The notes beneath the pieces are model-generated. The model had not been told where the DNA came from, did not search any database, and saw only the letters and a program-made list of their open reading frames with translations. A stretch of 64,000 nt of DNA from Pseudomonas sp. StFLB209 (GTDB lineage: Bacteria > Pseudomonadota > Gammaproteobacteria > Pseudomonadales > Pseudomonadaceae), in assembly GCF_000829415.1 (NCBI RefSeq), contig NZ_AP014637.1, positions 4,915,001-4,979,000 on the forward strand, given 5' to 3'. The first letter of the stretch is position 1. The number at the start of each line of letters is the position of its first letter. The position numbers and the translations under genes were made by a program. Of the stretch, positions 46,626 through 54,965 are shown piece after piece.

Positions 46626-47348
46626 TCAGCAGCCCAGCGCGTCTGCGGCTTCGGTCATGGATTCAGCTACGACGTCCCAGTCTTGCTCGGCCGTTAAATC
46701 CGACGCTTGATCAGGGCCGTGTTCGGTCGGGCGGCGCACGAATATGGTTTTCAATCCACTGACGCGAGCGGCAGCTAGATCCGAGTTGTGAGCTGCAACC
46801 ATCCCTACCCGCTCTGGTGGGAGACCCACTGTCTGCGCCGATTTAAGATAGGTCTGGGGCTGTGGCTTGTACGACTGAGCGACCTCCGCACCCACGATGA
46901 CGTCCCAAGGTAACTGAGCGAACTTGGACAAGTTGAGCATTCCGGCAATATGCCCATTGGAAAGCGGCCCTATTGAGTACTTGCGTTTGAGCCGGCCCAG
47001 GCCGGCTACCGAGTCAGGCCACGGATCGAGCTGCTCCCATGCTTTGTTCAGCTGGGCTAGCTCCGCTTCGGCAATCCTGCCGTAATCGACGCTATACTTT
47101 GAGAGAACGGTTTCCAGATTCTCCCTGTTGAGAACGTCCAGAGTTACAAAGAGACGTTCGCCGCTCCTGACACGATCCATCGAAGGTTGGTAAAGGGAGC
47201 GCCATTGATCAGCGAACTCCAATGGGTCGATGTCTATTTGATGGCGGCGAAGGAAAGGCTCAGCTGCTCTGGCAACACCTGAGCGCCAGTCCACAACCGT
47301 GCCGAAGACATCGAATCCAAGAAAACCTACATCGTCTAGCTTGCTCAT
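46626..47348 (-). CDS. Haloacid dehalogenase type II (HAD superfamily)
   Basis: A 240-residue HAD hydrolase. Motif I is FDVFGTVVDWR with the nucleophile Asp near residue 13, motif II is PLSNGHIAGM, a Lys lies in SYKPQPQTY and motif IV is VAAHNSDLAAAR. This set fits L-2-haloacid dehalogenases, which hydrolyse short-chain 2-haloacids, though many such proteins act on other substrates. ATGs at 47348 and 47360 are both possible. It lies just upstream of the split SDR, with the epimerase gene 69 bp further upstream, all on the minus strand, suggesting one operon. Confidence 0.85.
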   Translation of the reverse strand: MSKLDDVGFLGFDVFGTVVDWRSGVARAAEPFLRRHQIDIDPLEFADQWRSLYQPSMDRVRSGERLFVTLDVLNRENLETVLSKYSVDYGRIAEAELAQLNKAWEQLDPWPDSVAGLGRLKRKYSIGPLSNGHIAGMLNLSKFAQLPWDVIVGAEVAQSYKPQPQTYLKSAQTVGLPPERVGMVAAHNSDLAAARVSGLKTIFVRRPTEHGPDQASDLTAEQDWDVVAESMTEAADALGC

Positions 47349-47417
47349 ATCGACTCTCATGGTTCGCTGCAGGATTCAGACCGCTACTCCTGAGTGGGAG
47401 GAGCGGTCAGCCACAAA

Positions 47418-48314
47418 TTATGGTTTAGAAACCTCGTTGACCCAGGAGTACATAGGTTTGAACCCGAGCACTCGCTTGGCTTTGTCATTCGAGAGCAGAA
47501 CCTCGTTTCCGGTGATCTGCTTGCGACGCTCGATATTCGGGTAGTGGCGATCAAGCAGCTCGCTGCTCGGAGTACGCATGACCGTCTCATCATTGGTGAT
47601 GAAGAACTCGTCCTTGCCGCGAACGTCATAGTGCAACGCTAACTCGATGCCTTGCGCCACATCCCTGTTGTCCACGTACGTCCAGAAATTCCACAGTCGG
47701 ACAGTCGGGTCATCCTGCCAGGTTTCAAATTTCGCGTACTCCTCAGGGTTCATTACGTTTGACAGGCGCAGGCAGGTGATTCGCAGGGTCGGATCGTTGA
47801 GGCAGAACTGCCTTGCCATTTCCTCTCCCAGCACCTTGGTAAGCGAATACACGTTGTAACCTCGCATGGGGTAGTCTTCGTCCACCGGTACGTAGGGGGC
47901 GTCGGTCTTGTCATAAGGAACGCCTGTCCCAACCTCGCTGGCAGCCCAGATAATATTCTTGACGCCCAGGCGACGGCATGATTCGAACACGTTATAGGTC
48001 GCGACCATGTTCAGCCGGAACTCATCGCTGTCAGGAATCATGCGCGGATGCGGCATGCTCGCTAGGTGCACGACTGCATCGAACCCTTGCGGTTCTGGGC
48101 GGGCATAAACGTCTTCACCAACGGATGAAAGCGCGTCGAGCGTTTGACCAAAATCTTCCAGGTCGGCTTTCATCATCAACTCATCCGGATCAAGTGGATC
48201 GTCTTTGTCGATAATGAACACTTCATATCCCCGCTCTTTGAGGTACGGAACTAACACTCTGCCAACCTTGCCGTGGCCTCCGGTGACTGCAACGCGCTTG
48301 ATTACTTGAGACAT
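47418..48314 (-). CDS. NAD-dependent epimerase/dehydratase family protein
   Basis: A 298-residue extended SDR. The cofactor motif TGGHGKVG is at residues 10-17, HLASMPHPR follows near residue 83 and the catalytic YSLTK (Tyr-x3-Lys) lies near 155. It resembles sugar epimerases or uronate/lactone dehydrogenase-like proteins; the substrate is unknown. The ATG at 48314 is 5 nt after GGAG; starts at 48317 or 48353 are less well placed. It is the first gene of the minus-strand operon and is divergent from an aldo-keto reductase. Confidence 0.83.
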   Translation of the reverse strand: MSQVIKRVAVTGGHGKVGRVLVPYLKERGYEVFIIDKDDPLDPDELMMKADLEDFGQTLDALSSVGEDVYARPEPQGFDAVVHLASMPHPRMIPDSDEFRLNMVATYNVFESCRRLGVKNIIWAASEVGTGVPYDKTDAPYVPVDEDYPMRGYNVYSLTKVLGEEMARQFCLNDPTLRITCLRLSNVMNPEEYAKFETWQDDPTVRLWNFWTYVDNRDVAQGIELALHYDVRGKDEFFITNDETVMRTPSSELLDRHYPNIERRKQITGNEVLLSNDKAKRVLGFKPMYSWVNEVSKP

Positions 48315-48326
48315 CATTTCTCCAGA

Positions 48327-48356
48327 TTCATGACGGCGAATTCGCCTACTCATGAA
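48327..48356. promoter_or_regulatory. Large dyad in the epimerase / aldo-keto reductase promoter
   Basis: A perfect 12-bp palindrome (GGCGAATTCGCC, 48335-48346) is nested within TTCATGA and TCATGAA. It lies 13 bp before the epimerase start, in the 197-bp divergent region 48315-48511. It is a good candidate for a dimeric regulator site. Confidence 0.55.
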
Positions 48357-48511
48357 CTGACCTTGGAGGTATCAGAAAGAGCCTTGCATTCCAATCAACG
48401 CGTGGTTGAGATTTTCTCAACGATGAGAGGACAACACGGACGCCTGGATACGTTACCTTGTCAGGGTAGAGATGAGCATTCATTGCTGATCTCGGAAATG
48501 TAGGAGGCCTC

Positions 48512-49507
48512 ATGAAGTTCGTTAAGCTAGGTTCGACAGGACTGGACGTATCCTCGCTTTGCCTTGGTTGCATGACGTTTGGTGAGCCTGATGCAGGTAC
48601 ACACCCATGGACGTTGGATGAGCACGCCAGTCGTCCTATTGTTAAACACGCGGTCGAGCAAGGCATTAACTTCTTCGATACAGCGAACAGCTACTCCGCC
48701 GGAACCTCTGAGCTGATTATAGGTAAGCTGCTGAGAGAGTTTACCCGCCGAGAAGAAACCGTGATCGCCACTAAGGTCTTTTACCCAGCCAACATGTGGG
48801 AGGGCTCCTCGAAGCCCAATGAAAAGGGGCTTTCTAGAAAAGCCATCATGGCGAGCATTGATGCGAGCCTGACACGACTTGGCACTGACTACGTTGATCT
48901 GTACCAGATACATCGTTGGGACTATCACACGCCCATTGAAGAAACCATGGAAGCGCTTCACGACGTGATCAAGTCAGGTAAAGCACGTTATATCGGTGCC
49001 TCATCAATGTATGCCTGGCAATTTGCAAAGGCGCAGCAGGTGGCGGTAACAAACGGCTGGAGTCGTTTTGTCTCGATGCAGAATTATCTCAATCTGATCT
49101 ATCGCGAAGAAGAGCGCGAGATGATCCCTCTGTGCATGGATCAAGGTGTTGGACTCATGCCTTGGAGTCCGATGGCGCGCGGAAGGCTGACACGTCCTAA
49201 GGGCCAGCAAACAACACGCACGCAGACAGATGTTTCTGGGCAGTCTTTCTACCATGCGACCGAAGCTGAAGATGGGCGGATCATTGATCGTGTGGAGCAG
49301 ATAGCCAAAGAAAAAGGAGTGCCTATGGCTCAGGTTGCCTTGGCCTGGGTTCTAAGCAAGACAACAGTGTCAGCCCCCATTGTGGGAGCCTCCAAAGCTC
49401 ACCACCTAGATGATGCGATTGCCGCACTTGATCTGGCCCTCTCTACCGAGGAGATCCGGCGTCTCGAAGAACTCTATGTGCCGCATGCAGTAACTGGTTT
49501 TTCTTGA
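48512..49507 (+). CDS. Aldo/keto reductase (YajO/AKR-type)
   Basis: A 331-residue NADPH-dependent reductase with a TIM-barrel fold. The catalytic tetrad is visible: Asp and Tyr in FDTANSYSAG, Lys in IATKVF and His in YQIHRWD. It has the long C-terminal cofactor segment IVGASKAHHLDDAIAALDL. The ATG at 48512 follows GGAGG. Substrates are probably aldehydes or ketones; not defined. It ends at a strong hairpin (49516-49544) shared with the converging second aldo-keto reductase. Confidence 0.9.
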   Translation: MKFVKLGSTGLDVSSLCLGCMTFGEPDAGTHPWTLDEHASRPIVKHAVEQGINFFDTANSYSAGTSELIIGKLLREFTRREETVIATKVFYPANMWEGSSKPNEKGLSRKAIMASIDASLTRLGTDYVDLYQIHRWDYHTPIEETMEALHDVIKSGKARYIGASSMYAWQFAKAQQVAVTNGWSRFVSMQNYLNLIYREEEREMIPLCMDQGVGLMPWSPMARGRLTRPKGQQTTRTQTDVSGQSFYHATEAEDGRIIDRVEQIAKEKGVPMAQVALAWVLSKTTVSAPIVGASKAHHLDDAIAALDLALSTEEIRRLEELYVPHAVTGFS

Positions 49508-49515
49508 GCCGACCG

Positions 49516-49544
49516 GCCGGGCAGGGTCTGCCTCCCTGCTCGGC
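49516..49544. terminator. Bidirectional terminator between two aldo-keto reductase genes
   Basis: GCCGGGCAGGG pairs with CCCTGCTCGGC (one mismatch) around TCTGCCT, in the 47-bp gap between convergent genes. Confidence 0.7.
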
Positions 49545-49554
49545 ATTGACCAAA

Positions 49555-50382
49555 TTAGCCGAATGCGCTGGGATCCGGGCCTAGTCGCTTGCGGTTATCC
49601 AGCGTGGCGAGGGCAGACATATCCGAAGCATTCAGAGAGAAGTCGAATACGTGTAGGTTCTCCTTGATTCGCGCAGGCGTAATGGATTTAGGGATAACAA
49701 TATTCCCAAGCTCAAGATGCCAACGGATGATGATTTGGGCAGCCGTTCGGTCATGCTTGCGAGCAATGTCCAGCACGACTGGATTTGTTAGCGCACTACC
49801 TTGGCCAAGCGGGCTCCACGCTTGGGTAGCAACCTGCAGTTCATGATGCACGCTGCAGATTTCCTTCTGCTGCATGAATGGATGGAGCTCGATCTGGTTG
49901 AGCACCGGCACCACTCCACTCTCCGTTATCAGCTTTTGCAGGTGATCCTTATTGAAGTTCGACACGCCGATCGATTTGGCCTTGCCGGCACGCTGCAAGT
50001 CGATGAGCGCACTCCAGGTTTCAACAAATTTGTCTCTGCTAGGCACAGGCCAATGGATCAGCAGTAGATCCACATATTCGACGTTGAGTCGAGCCAGGCT
50101 TGCATCCAATGCTTTTTTGGCCGCGTCGAATCCGTGCGCATCGTTCCACACCTTGGTGGTCAGAAAAACCTGATCACGAGATACACCAGATGCGCGTATA
50201 CCCCGGCCAACCCCCTCTTCGTTCCCGTAGATCGCTGCTGTATCAATATGCCGATAGCCTTCTTCTAGCGCGATTTTCACCGCAGATGCAGCCTCTGCAT
50301 CACTGGCTTGCCATACACCTAAGCCCAGTTGAGGAATGGTGCAGCCGTCACATAGCTGAACCGTGAGTTGAGGATTACTCAT
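49555..50382 (-). CDS. Aldo/keto reductase (2,5-diketo-D-gluconate reductase type)
   Basis: A 275-residue reductase. The tetrad is Asp and Tyr (HIDTAAIYGNEEGVG), Lys (TTKVWN) and His (LLIHWPVP). The NADP-binding segment is IVIPKSITPARIKENLHVFDF. The length and motifs match the DkgA/DkgB group, which acts on diketogluconate and on methylglyoxal and other aldehydes. The ATG at 50382 is preceded by GTGGAGCG. It is downstream of an MFS exporter gene on the same strand (63-bp gap), so the two are probably cotranscribed. Confidence 0.9.
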   Translation of the reverse strand: MSNPQLTVQLCDGCTIPQLGLGVWQASDAEAASAVKIALEEGYRHIDTAAIYGNEEGVGRGIRASGVSRDQVFLTTKVWNDAHGFDAAKKALDASLARLNVEYVDLLLIHWPVPSRDKFVETWSALIDLQRAGKAKSIGVSNFNKDHLQKLITESGVVPVLNQIELHPFMQQKEICSVHHELQVATQAWSPLGQGSALTNPVVLDIARKHDRTAAQIIIRWHLELGNIVIPKSITPARIKENLHVFDFSLNASDMSALATLDNRKRLGPDPSAFG

Positions 50383-50445
50383 CAATATTCGCTCCACTTC
50401 AAAAAATCATGCGTTTGCATGAGGTTCAAATATCCAACCTTTGAG

Positions 50446-51681
50446 TTACACCTCATCTCCCTCCGCGCTTTGACGATTCTCAACCTTGATGGAAACGGCA
50501 AAGAAGATGATCCCCAATAGCGCCAGGCTAGCTCCAACCCATCCGGTGGAAGCCCACCCCCATCCGCTCGCGATGGACAATCCGCCAAGCGTGGCACCTA
50601 CAGCGTTAGAGATGTTGAATGCACTGTGGTTAAGCGCAGCCGCCAAGGTCTGGGCTTCGCCGGCGACGTTCATCAGCCTAACTTGAAGCGCAGGCACCAG
50701 AGCAAATCCGCAACCGACAAAGAACAACACAACCACAGTACCTGCCGGCGAAGATGTGAACAGGGAAAAGAAACCAAGAAAAACCATGTTCCAGATCATG
50801 ATGTAGAAAATTGCCGGCACCAAAGCGCGGTCGGCCAACCATCCGCCTACCAGGTTGCCTACGATCATTCCAACTCCCCAGACAGCCAGCACCATTGGCA
50901 CCTGGTCAGAGCTATAGCCCGTCACTTCGGTGAGCGTTGGAGTGATGTAGCTGTAGACGGCAAACATCCCTCCGAAGCCAATTGACGCTACCGCAAGCGT
51001 GATCCAAAGCTGCGGCCGTCTTAGGCCATCCAATTCGGATTTCGGGCTCGCAGAGTCATCACGAGGGACGGATGGAATGAAAAACCAAAACAGGGCCACA
51101 GCCAGTACACCTCCCACTGCGAGCATTCCAAAAGCACCTCGCCAACCGAATAGCTGACCTATCCATGTGGCAGCAGGAACGCCAATGACGTTTGCAGCAG
51201 CAAGTCCCGCCATGACATAACCTGCGGCTTGGGCTTTACGGTTCTCTGCGACGAGCCTGGCAGCAACCAGGCAGGCCACGCCGTAATAGGCACCGTGCGG
51301 CAGCCCCGCCAGGCAACGTGCGATGAGCAGCGAGACATGGTTCCAGGCAACAGCGCTGGCGCCATACCCTATGACGAACATAGCCATGAGTGCGAGTAGC
51401 AACGACTTGCGGTGCCAACGAGCGGCCAAGATAGCGATCAGAGGTGCGCCAACTACGACTCCAAGGGCATAAGCCGTGATGTAACCGCCGGCAACGGGAA
51501 CAGAGACACCTGTGCTTGACGCCAGGCCAGGCAACAGGCTCATTGATGCGAATTCGCCTGTGCCGATAAATAGGCCACCTAGCGCAAGCATCAGAATCGC
51601 CGCCCACACCCCGTAAGGAGCATCGATTTGATTGGGCGTAGAGGGAATAACGAGTGAGTCAGTGGAGAGTTGGCTGGTCAT
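50446..51681 (-). CDS. MFS transporter, DHA1 (AraJ/YdhP-like) efflux type
   Basis: A 411-residue inner-membrane protein with 12 hydrophobic segments and a short central loop near residues 200-215 (PSVPRDDSASPKSEL). The GGYITAYALGVVVGAPL segment and the loop ARWHRKSLLLALMAMF are typical of the arabinose-efflux/chloramphenicol-resistance group of drug:H+ antiporters. The substrate is unknown. A GTG start nine codons upstream is possible. It is the first gene of a likely two-gene unit with the reductase at 49555. Confidence 0.87.
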   Translation of the reverse strand: MTSQLSTDSLVIPSTPNQIDAPYGVWAAILMLALGGLFIGTGEFASMSLLPGLASSTGVSVPVAGGYITAYALGVVVGAPLIAILAARWHRKSLLLALMAMFVIGYGASAVAWNHVSLLIARCLAGLPHGAYYGVACLVAARLVAENRKAQAAGYVMAGLAAANVIGVPAATWIGQLFGWRGAFGMLAVGGVLAVALFWFFIPSVPRDDSASPKSELDGLRRPQLWITLAVASIGFGGMFAVYSYITPTLTEVTGYSSDQVPMVLAVWGVGMIVGNLVGGWLADRALVPAIFYIMIWNMVFLGFFSLFTSSPAGTVVVLFFVGCGFALVPALQVRLMNVAGEAQTLAAALNHSAFNISNAVGATLGGLSIASGWGWASTGWVGASLALLGIIFFAVSIKVENRQSAEGDEV

Positions 51682-51798
51682 TTGATATTGCCGCGCATCG
51701 TGAACCACACGGCAGGCACCTCTTTCGTTGTCGATTAGTGATCAGTCCTCGTGGGAACGAAGAGCGAATTCGCGCGAGGGCGCAACACCAAGAGTGGA

Positions 51799-52656
51799 TT
51801 ACTTGGTTACGTCTGCGGTGTAGGCCGAGAACTTTTCCGAAAAATCTTGATGCCAGCGCGAGAGCGCTGGCCGATTTTGAATCATGTCGTCGGCAGCCCA
51901 CTGCATCCGCCGCTGGTCGAGCTCCCAAGTAGACTCGTTATCCTCGCAGAAGATGTAGAAGTCCCCCGCCGCCATCCCGTCGAACAGTCGTTGCACTACC
52001 TGGGAGGGCGTCCAAGGGCTCGCCGGCTTCTCAGTAGTGTTGGTCATTCCAGGAAAATTCATGGGTGTGAAGGTGTACCCAGGGATCAACAAATGAGCAG
52101 AAATTCGGTCACCTACTTTCTCGCGCAGCTCATGAGCCAGTTGTTCAGTCAACACCTTGATAGCCGCTTTAGAAACTGAGTACGCCGCGTTGCCTGGCGG
52201 CGTAGTGATACCCTCCTTGGAACCGAGATTGACAATGGCGGCGGCGCCACACTGGGAAAACATCGTTTCCACAAAAAGCGACTGTAGGGTTAGCGCACTC
52301 CAGAAATTGATGTCCATAAGCTTTCGCCATTTACCGAGTCCGCTCCAAGGGCCTGCTCCTTGAATCACCGCCGCGTTGTTGACCAATAGAGACACCTCTC
52401 CGAACTCACACGACTGCTCGTATAAACTGTGAAGATCCGCTTCTGACGTCACATCTCCCGAAATTGCCAGCAGCTTGAGACCTGGAAACTCGTTGAGGAG
52501 CATTCTGGTCGCAGTATTGAGTGCCTTTTCGTCACGGTCGAAGATAACCACCTTCATACCCTCCGCCGCTGCTCGGTACGCGATGGCATAGCCAATCCCT
52601 ACGGCCGCACCTGTGATGACTGCGACGGCATCTTTCCTGATAGCTGGATGGTTCAT
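51799..52656 (-). CDS. Short-chain dehydrogenase/reductase (SDR)
   Basis: A 285-residue SDR. TGAAVGIG is at residues 14-21, the NNAA segment is near 95, a Ser lies in NLGSKEG, and YSVSK gives Tyr-x3-Lys. The C-terminal extension of about 60 residues (DQRRMQWAADDMIQNRPALS) is longer than in classical SDRs. The ATG at 52656 follows AGGAGA; a frame extension upstream overlaps the phosphoesterase gene. It begins 10 bp after that gene's stop on the same strand, so cotranscription is likely. Confidence 0.86.
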   Translation of the reverse strand: MNHPAIRKDAVAVITGAAVGIGYAIAYRAAAEGMKVVIFDRDEKALNTATRMLLNEFPGLKLLAISGDVTSEADLHSLYEQSCEFGEVSLLVNNAAVIQGAGPWSGLGKWRKLMDINFWSALTLQSLFVETMFSQCGAAAIVNLGSKEGITTPPGNAAYSVSKAAIKVLTEQLAHELREKVGDRISAHLLIPGYTFTPMNFPGMTNTTEKPASPWTPSQVVQRLFDGMAAGDFYIFCEDNESTWELDQRRMQWAADDMIQNRPALSRWHQDFSEKFSAYTADVTK

Positions 52657-52666
52657 GGTAGGTCTC

Positions 52667-53812
52667 CTAGTTGGCAGTGGTCGCATCCGACGGGCTCGAT
52701 CTCAGCACGATCTCAGTGATCTCGGCGGGAACGCCTAGTCGGATTGGAAAGCCGTTCCATAAGGCCGTCCCATTGTTCAGGTACAACGTCATTCCTCCAA
52801 CGTCATATTTTCCAGCGATGAACCCCTGATTCGCGTATCGAGCCACCTGATCTAGGCCGAGTATCATCCCCCCATGGGTATGCCCGGAAAGCTGCAGACT
52901 GACACCCGCTGCCGCAGCTGCAGCAGCGCCGACTGGCCGGTGCTTAAGAAGAATCGTGGGGACATCCTTAGGGGAACCAGACAGCGCTCGATTTAGATCC
53001 GGGCCGGGAAAACCAAACGAAGGTGCTGCTTCATCCGTTACACCTGCGACAACCACGCTGCCCTCACCCCGTTGGAGCAGAACGTGCTCGTTGAAAAGTA
53101 CTTTGAGACCCAAGCGCGTAAACTCAGCACCCCAGCGGTCGCAGTCAAAGTAGTACTCGTGATTCCCGGGGATTGCGATCACTCCAAGCGGAGCACGCAG
53201 GTTACGCAATGGCGCAACGTCGCTGCGTCGAGCTTCAACGGTGCCGTCGATGAGATCCCCGGTGATTAGAATCGCGTCAGGCTTGAGAGCGTTCGTGCGA
53301 GCAACGACTTGCTCGACCCAGTCCGCTTGGAAAAGCTTGCTGATGTGAAGGTCTGTCAGCTGAACGACTCTAAGGCCATCCATCGATTTGGGTAGATCCT
53401 TGACTTCAACCTCTAGCCGGCGCACCTCCGGTACCTGGATAGCTTCATGAACGCCGATAGCCGACAGCATCAACGCCAATACTGCAATGGCGCCCCTAAG
53501 TCGAACACCGAAGAACGTGTTCAACGCTGTCTTGCGCGCCAATGAGAACGCAACACCGATCACGTCGGCCAGCAGCGTCAACACCATGAGAAGGACGAAA
53601 GCGCAAAACAGCCAGCCTGCAGCAATCACCGCAGCGCGTGGCATCTCGGGCGAGAACATGTTCCCGAAAACGCCGATGAGAATCAGGTGATATTTGGAAA
53701 TAGCCAGAAGCGCAGCACCCAACAACAACCGCCAGGCAGCGCTGATCGGCAACGGCATGACAAAGCGCCACAGCACATAGAGATAAGCAACAGAGAGATA
53801 GACGTGGAACAC
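52667..53812 (-). CDS. Membrane-anchored metallophosphoesterase
   Basis: A 381-residue protein. About four hydrophobic segments (residues 1-120) anchor a calcineurin-like phosphoesterase domain. Metal motifs in order: TDLHISK (D-x-H), ITGDLIDGT (GD), IPGNHEYY (GNHE), then LLKHRP and SGHTHGG (GHTH). It resembles the YkuE/YpbG-type membrane phosphodiesterases, some of which act on lipids; the substrate is not known. The gene is divergent from a LysR regulator, with a 128-bp intergenic region. Confidence 0.88.
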   Translation of the reverse strand: MFHVYLSVAYLYVLWRFVMPLPISAAWRLLLGAALLAISKYHLILIGVFGNMFSPEMPRAAVIAAGWLFCAFVLLMVLTLLADVIGVAFSLARKTALNTFFGVRLRGAIAVLALMLSAIGVHEAIQVPEVRRLEVEVKDLPKSMDGLRVVQLTDLHISKLFQADWVEQVVARTNALKPDAILITGDLIDGTVEARRSDVAPLRNLRAPLGVIAIPGNHEYYFDCDRWGAEFTRLGLKVLFNEHVLLQRGEGSVVVAGVTDEAAPSFGFPGPDLNRALSGSPKDVPTILLKHRPVGAAAAAAAGVSLQLSGHTHGGMILGLDQVARYANQGFIAGKYDVGGMTLYLNNGTALWNGFPIRLGVPAEITEIVLRSSPSDATTAN

Positions 53813-53852
53813 AGTACGACACCCGCAAAGCCAATTTATCTTGCAATCGTTG

Positions 53853-53871
53853 AGGTAAATTAATGTAACCT
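53853..53871. promoter_or_regulatory. AGGT-N11-ACCT dyad between phosphoesterase and LysR genes
   Basis: The T-N11-A layout with inverted ends (AGGT ... ACCT) around an AT-rich core (AATTAAT) is the standard LysR-binding pattern. It lies 70 bp ahead of the LysR start and 41 bp ahead of the divergent phosphoesterase gene. Confidence 0.5.
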
Positions 53872-53940
53872 ATTCGAAAGCGAAGATTGATTAGCAGAAT
53901 TGCATCAGTCATTGAAGTTTGCTCAACAGTGGATACGCCC

Positions 53941-54861
53941 ATGCCTGTACTTCCCACCAGCCGACTGTCACGAGCAGATCTCGCAGATTTGAATTCTTTC
54001 CTAGCAGTAGAACGGCTCAGGAGCTTCACTCAGGCGGCTGTGGAGTTGGGGATAACGACGTCTGCATTAAGTCACTCGGTTCGAAACCTGGAGGCGCGGC
54101 TCGGCGTCAGGTTGCTTAATCGCACGAGCAGAACCGTTTCCCCTACTGACGCTGGTGCCGTTCTCGCCAAACGGCTAACCGTTGGGTTTACCGAGATAAG
54201 TGCCGCGCTGGCCGCGCTGGATAACCATCGTGATCGCCCATCTGGTCGACTGCGACTGAACGTGTTGTGTGACGGTGCCAGACTTCTTCTCTCTGAATAC
54301 CTCCCTCGCTTTCTTGAGGCTTATCCTGATGTCTCGGTCGAGGTTGCCGTGGATGACAAGATGGTGGATATCGTATCTGCGGGATTCGATGCGGGCGTCA
54401 GGTTTGGCGACACGATCCCGGAGGATTTCATCGCCGTACGGATAAGCGACCCGCTTCGCTGGGTTGCAGTGGCTTCTCCAAAGTACCTGAACACACGGCC
54501 TCGGATAGAGGTTCCAGAAGACCTCAAAGACCAGAATTGCATTCAGATTCGCACAGGTAATGGCGTCATCTACCGATGGGATTTTGAAAAGGATGGTGAC
54601 CACAGAACCATTGATGTACCGGGCCAGCTTTGCTCAAACGAGACCACGTTCGGTGTGGAGATGGCACTCGCACATTGCGGTATCACGTATTGCCTGGAGG
54701 CGCGGGTTCGTTCCTACCTGGATCGCGGAGAATTGCAGGTAGTTTTGCCCGATTGGGCCCCTATTGAACCGGCTTTCCACATCTACTACCCCGGGCGTCG
54801 TCAGATGCCACCAGGTCTTCGAGAGCTAATAGATACCCTTAGACTTGGAATCACGTCCTAG
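53941..54861 (+). CDS. LysR-family transcriptional regulator
   Basis: A 306-residue regulator. The winged HTH covers residues 10-70 (LNSFLAVERLRSFTQAAVELGITTSALSHSVRNLEARLGVRLLNRTSRTVSPTDAG, shown here only for the helix pattern, which is complete). The substrate domain begins with GRLRLNVLCDGARLLL and has the CrgA/PBP2 layout (FDAGVRFGDTIPEDFIAVRIS). It probably controls the divergent phosphoesterase-SDR pair. Starts upstream of 53941 are possible but extend beyond the family N-terminus. Confidence 0.9.
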   Translation: MPVLPTSRLSRADLADLNSFLAVERLRSFTQAAVELGITTSALSHSVRNLEARLGVRLLNRTSRTVSPTDAGAVLAKRLTVGFTEISAALAALDNHRDRPSGRLRLNVLCDGARLLLSEYLPRFLEAYPDVSVEVAVDDKMVDIVSAGFDAGVRFGDTIPEDFIAVRISDPLRWVAVASPKYLNTRPRIEVPEDLKDQNCIQIRTGNGVIYRWDFEKDGDHRTIDVPGQLCSNETTFGVEMALAHCGITYCLEARVRSYLDRGELQVVLPDWAPIEPAFHIYYPGRRQMPPGLRELIDTLRLGITS

Positions 54862-54880
54862 TCGTCCATGCCAGCTCTTT

Positions 54881-54940
54881 CGCAGCACCTCGCGGGGCGA
54901 AGGTGCTGCGTCAAGCTTGACCTGTCCATCGACAGGTCAA
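54881..54940. terminator. Two terminator hairpins between LysR and the efflux operon
   Basis: Hairpin 1 pairs CGCAGCACCT (54881-54890) with AGGTGCTGCG (54901-54910). Hairpin 2 pairs TTGACCTGTC (54917-54926) with GACAGGTCAA (54931-54940) around CATC. Two perfect stems back to back between converging genes are a good bidirectional stop. Confidence 0.75.
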
Positions 54941-54965
54941 CGGTTCATCAGTGACGTCAGACGCG

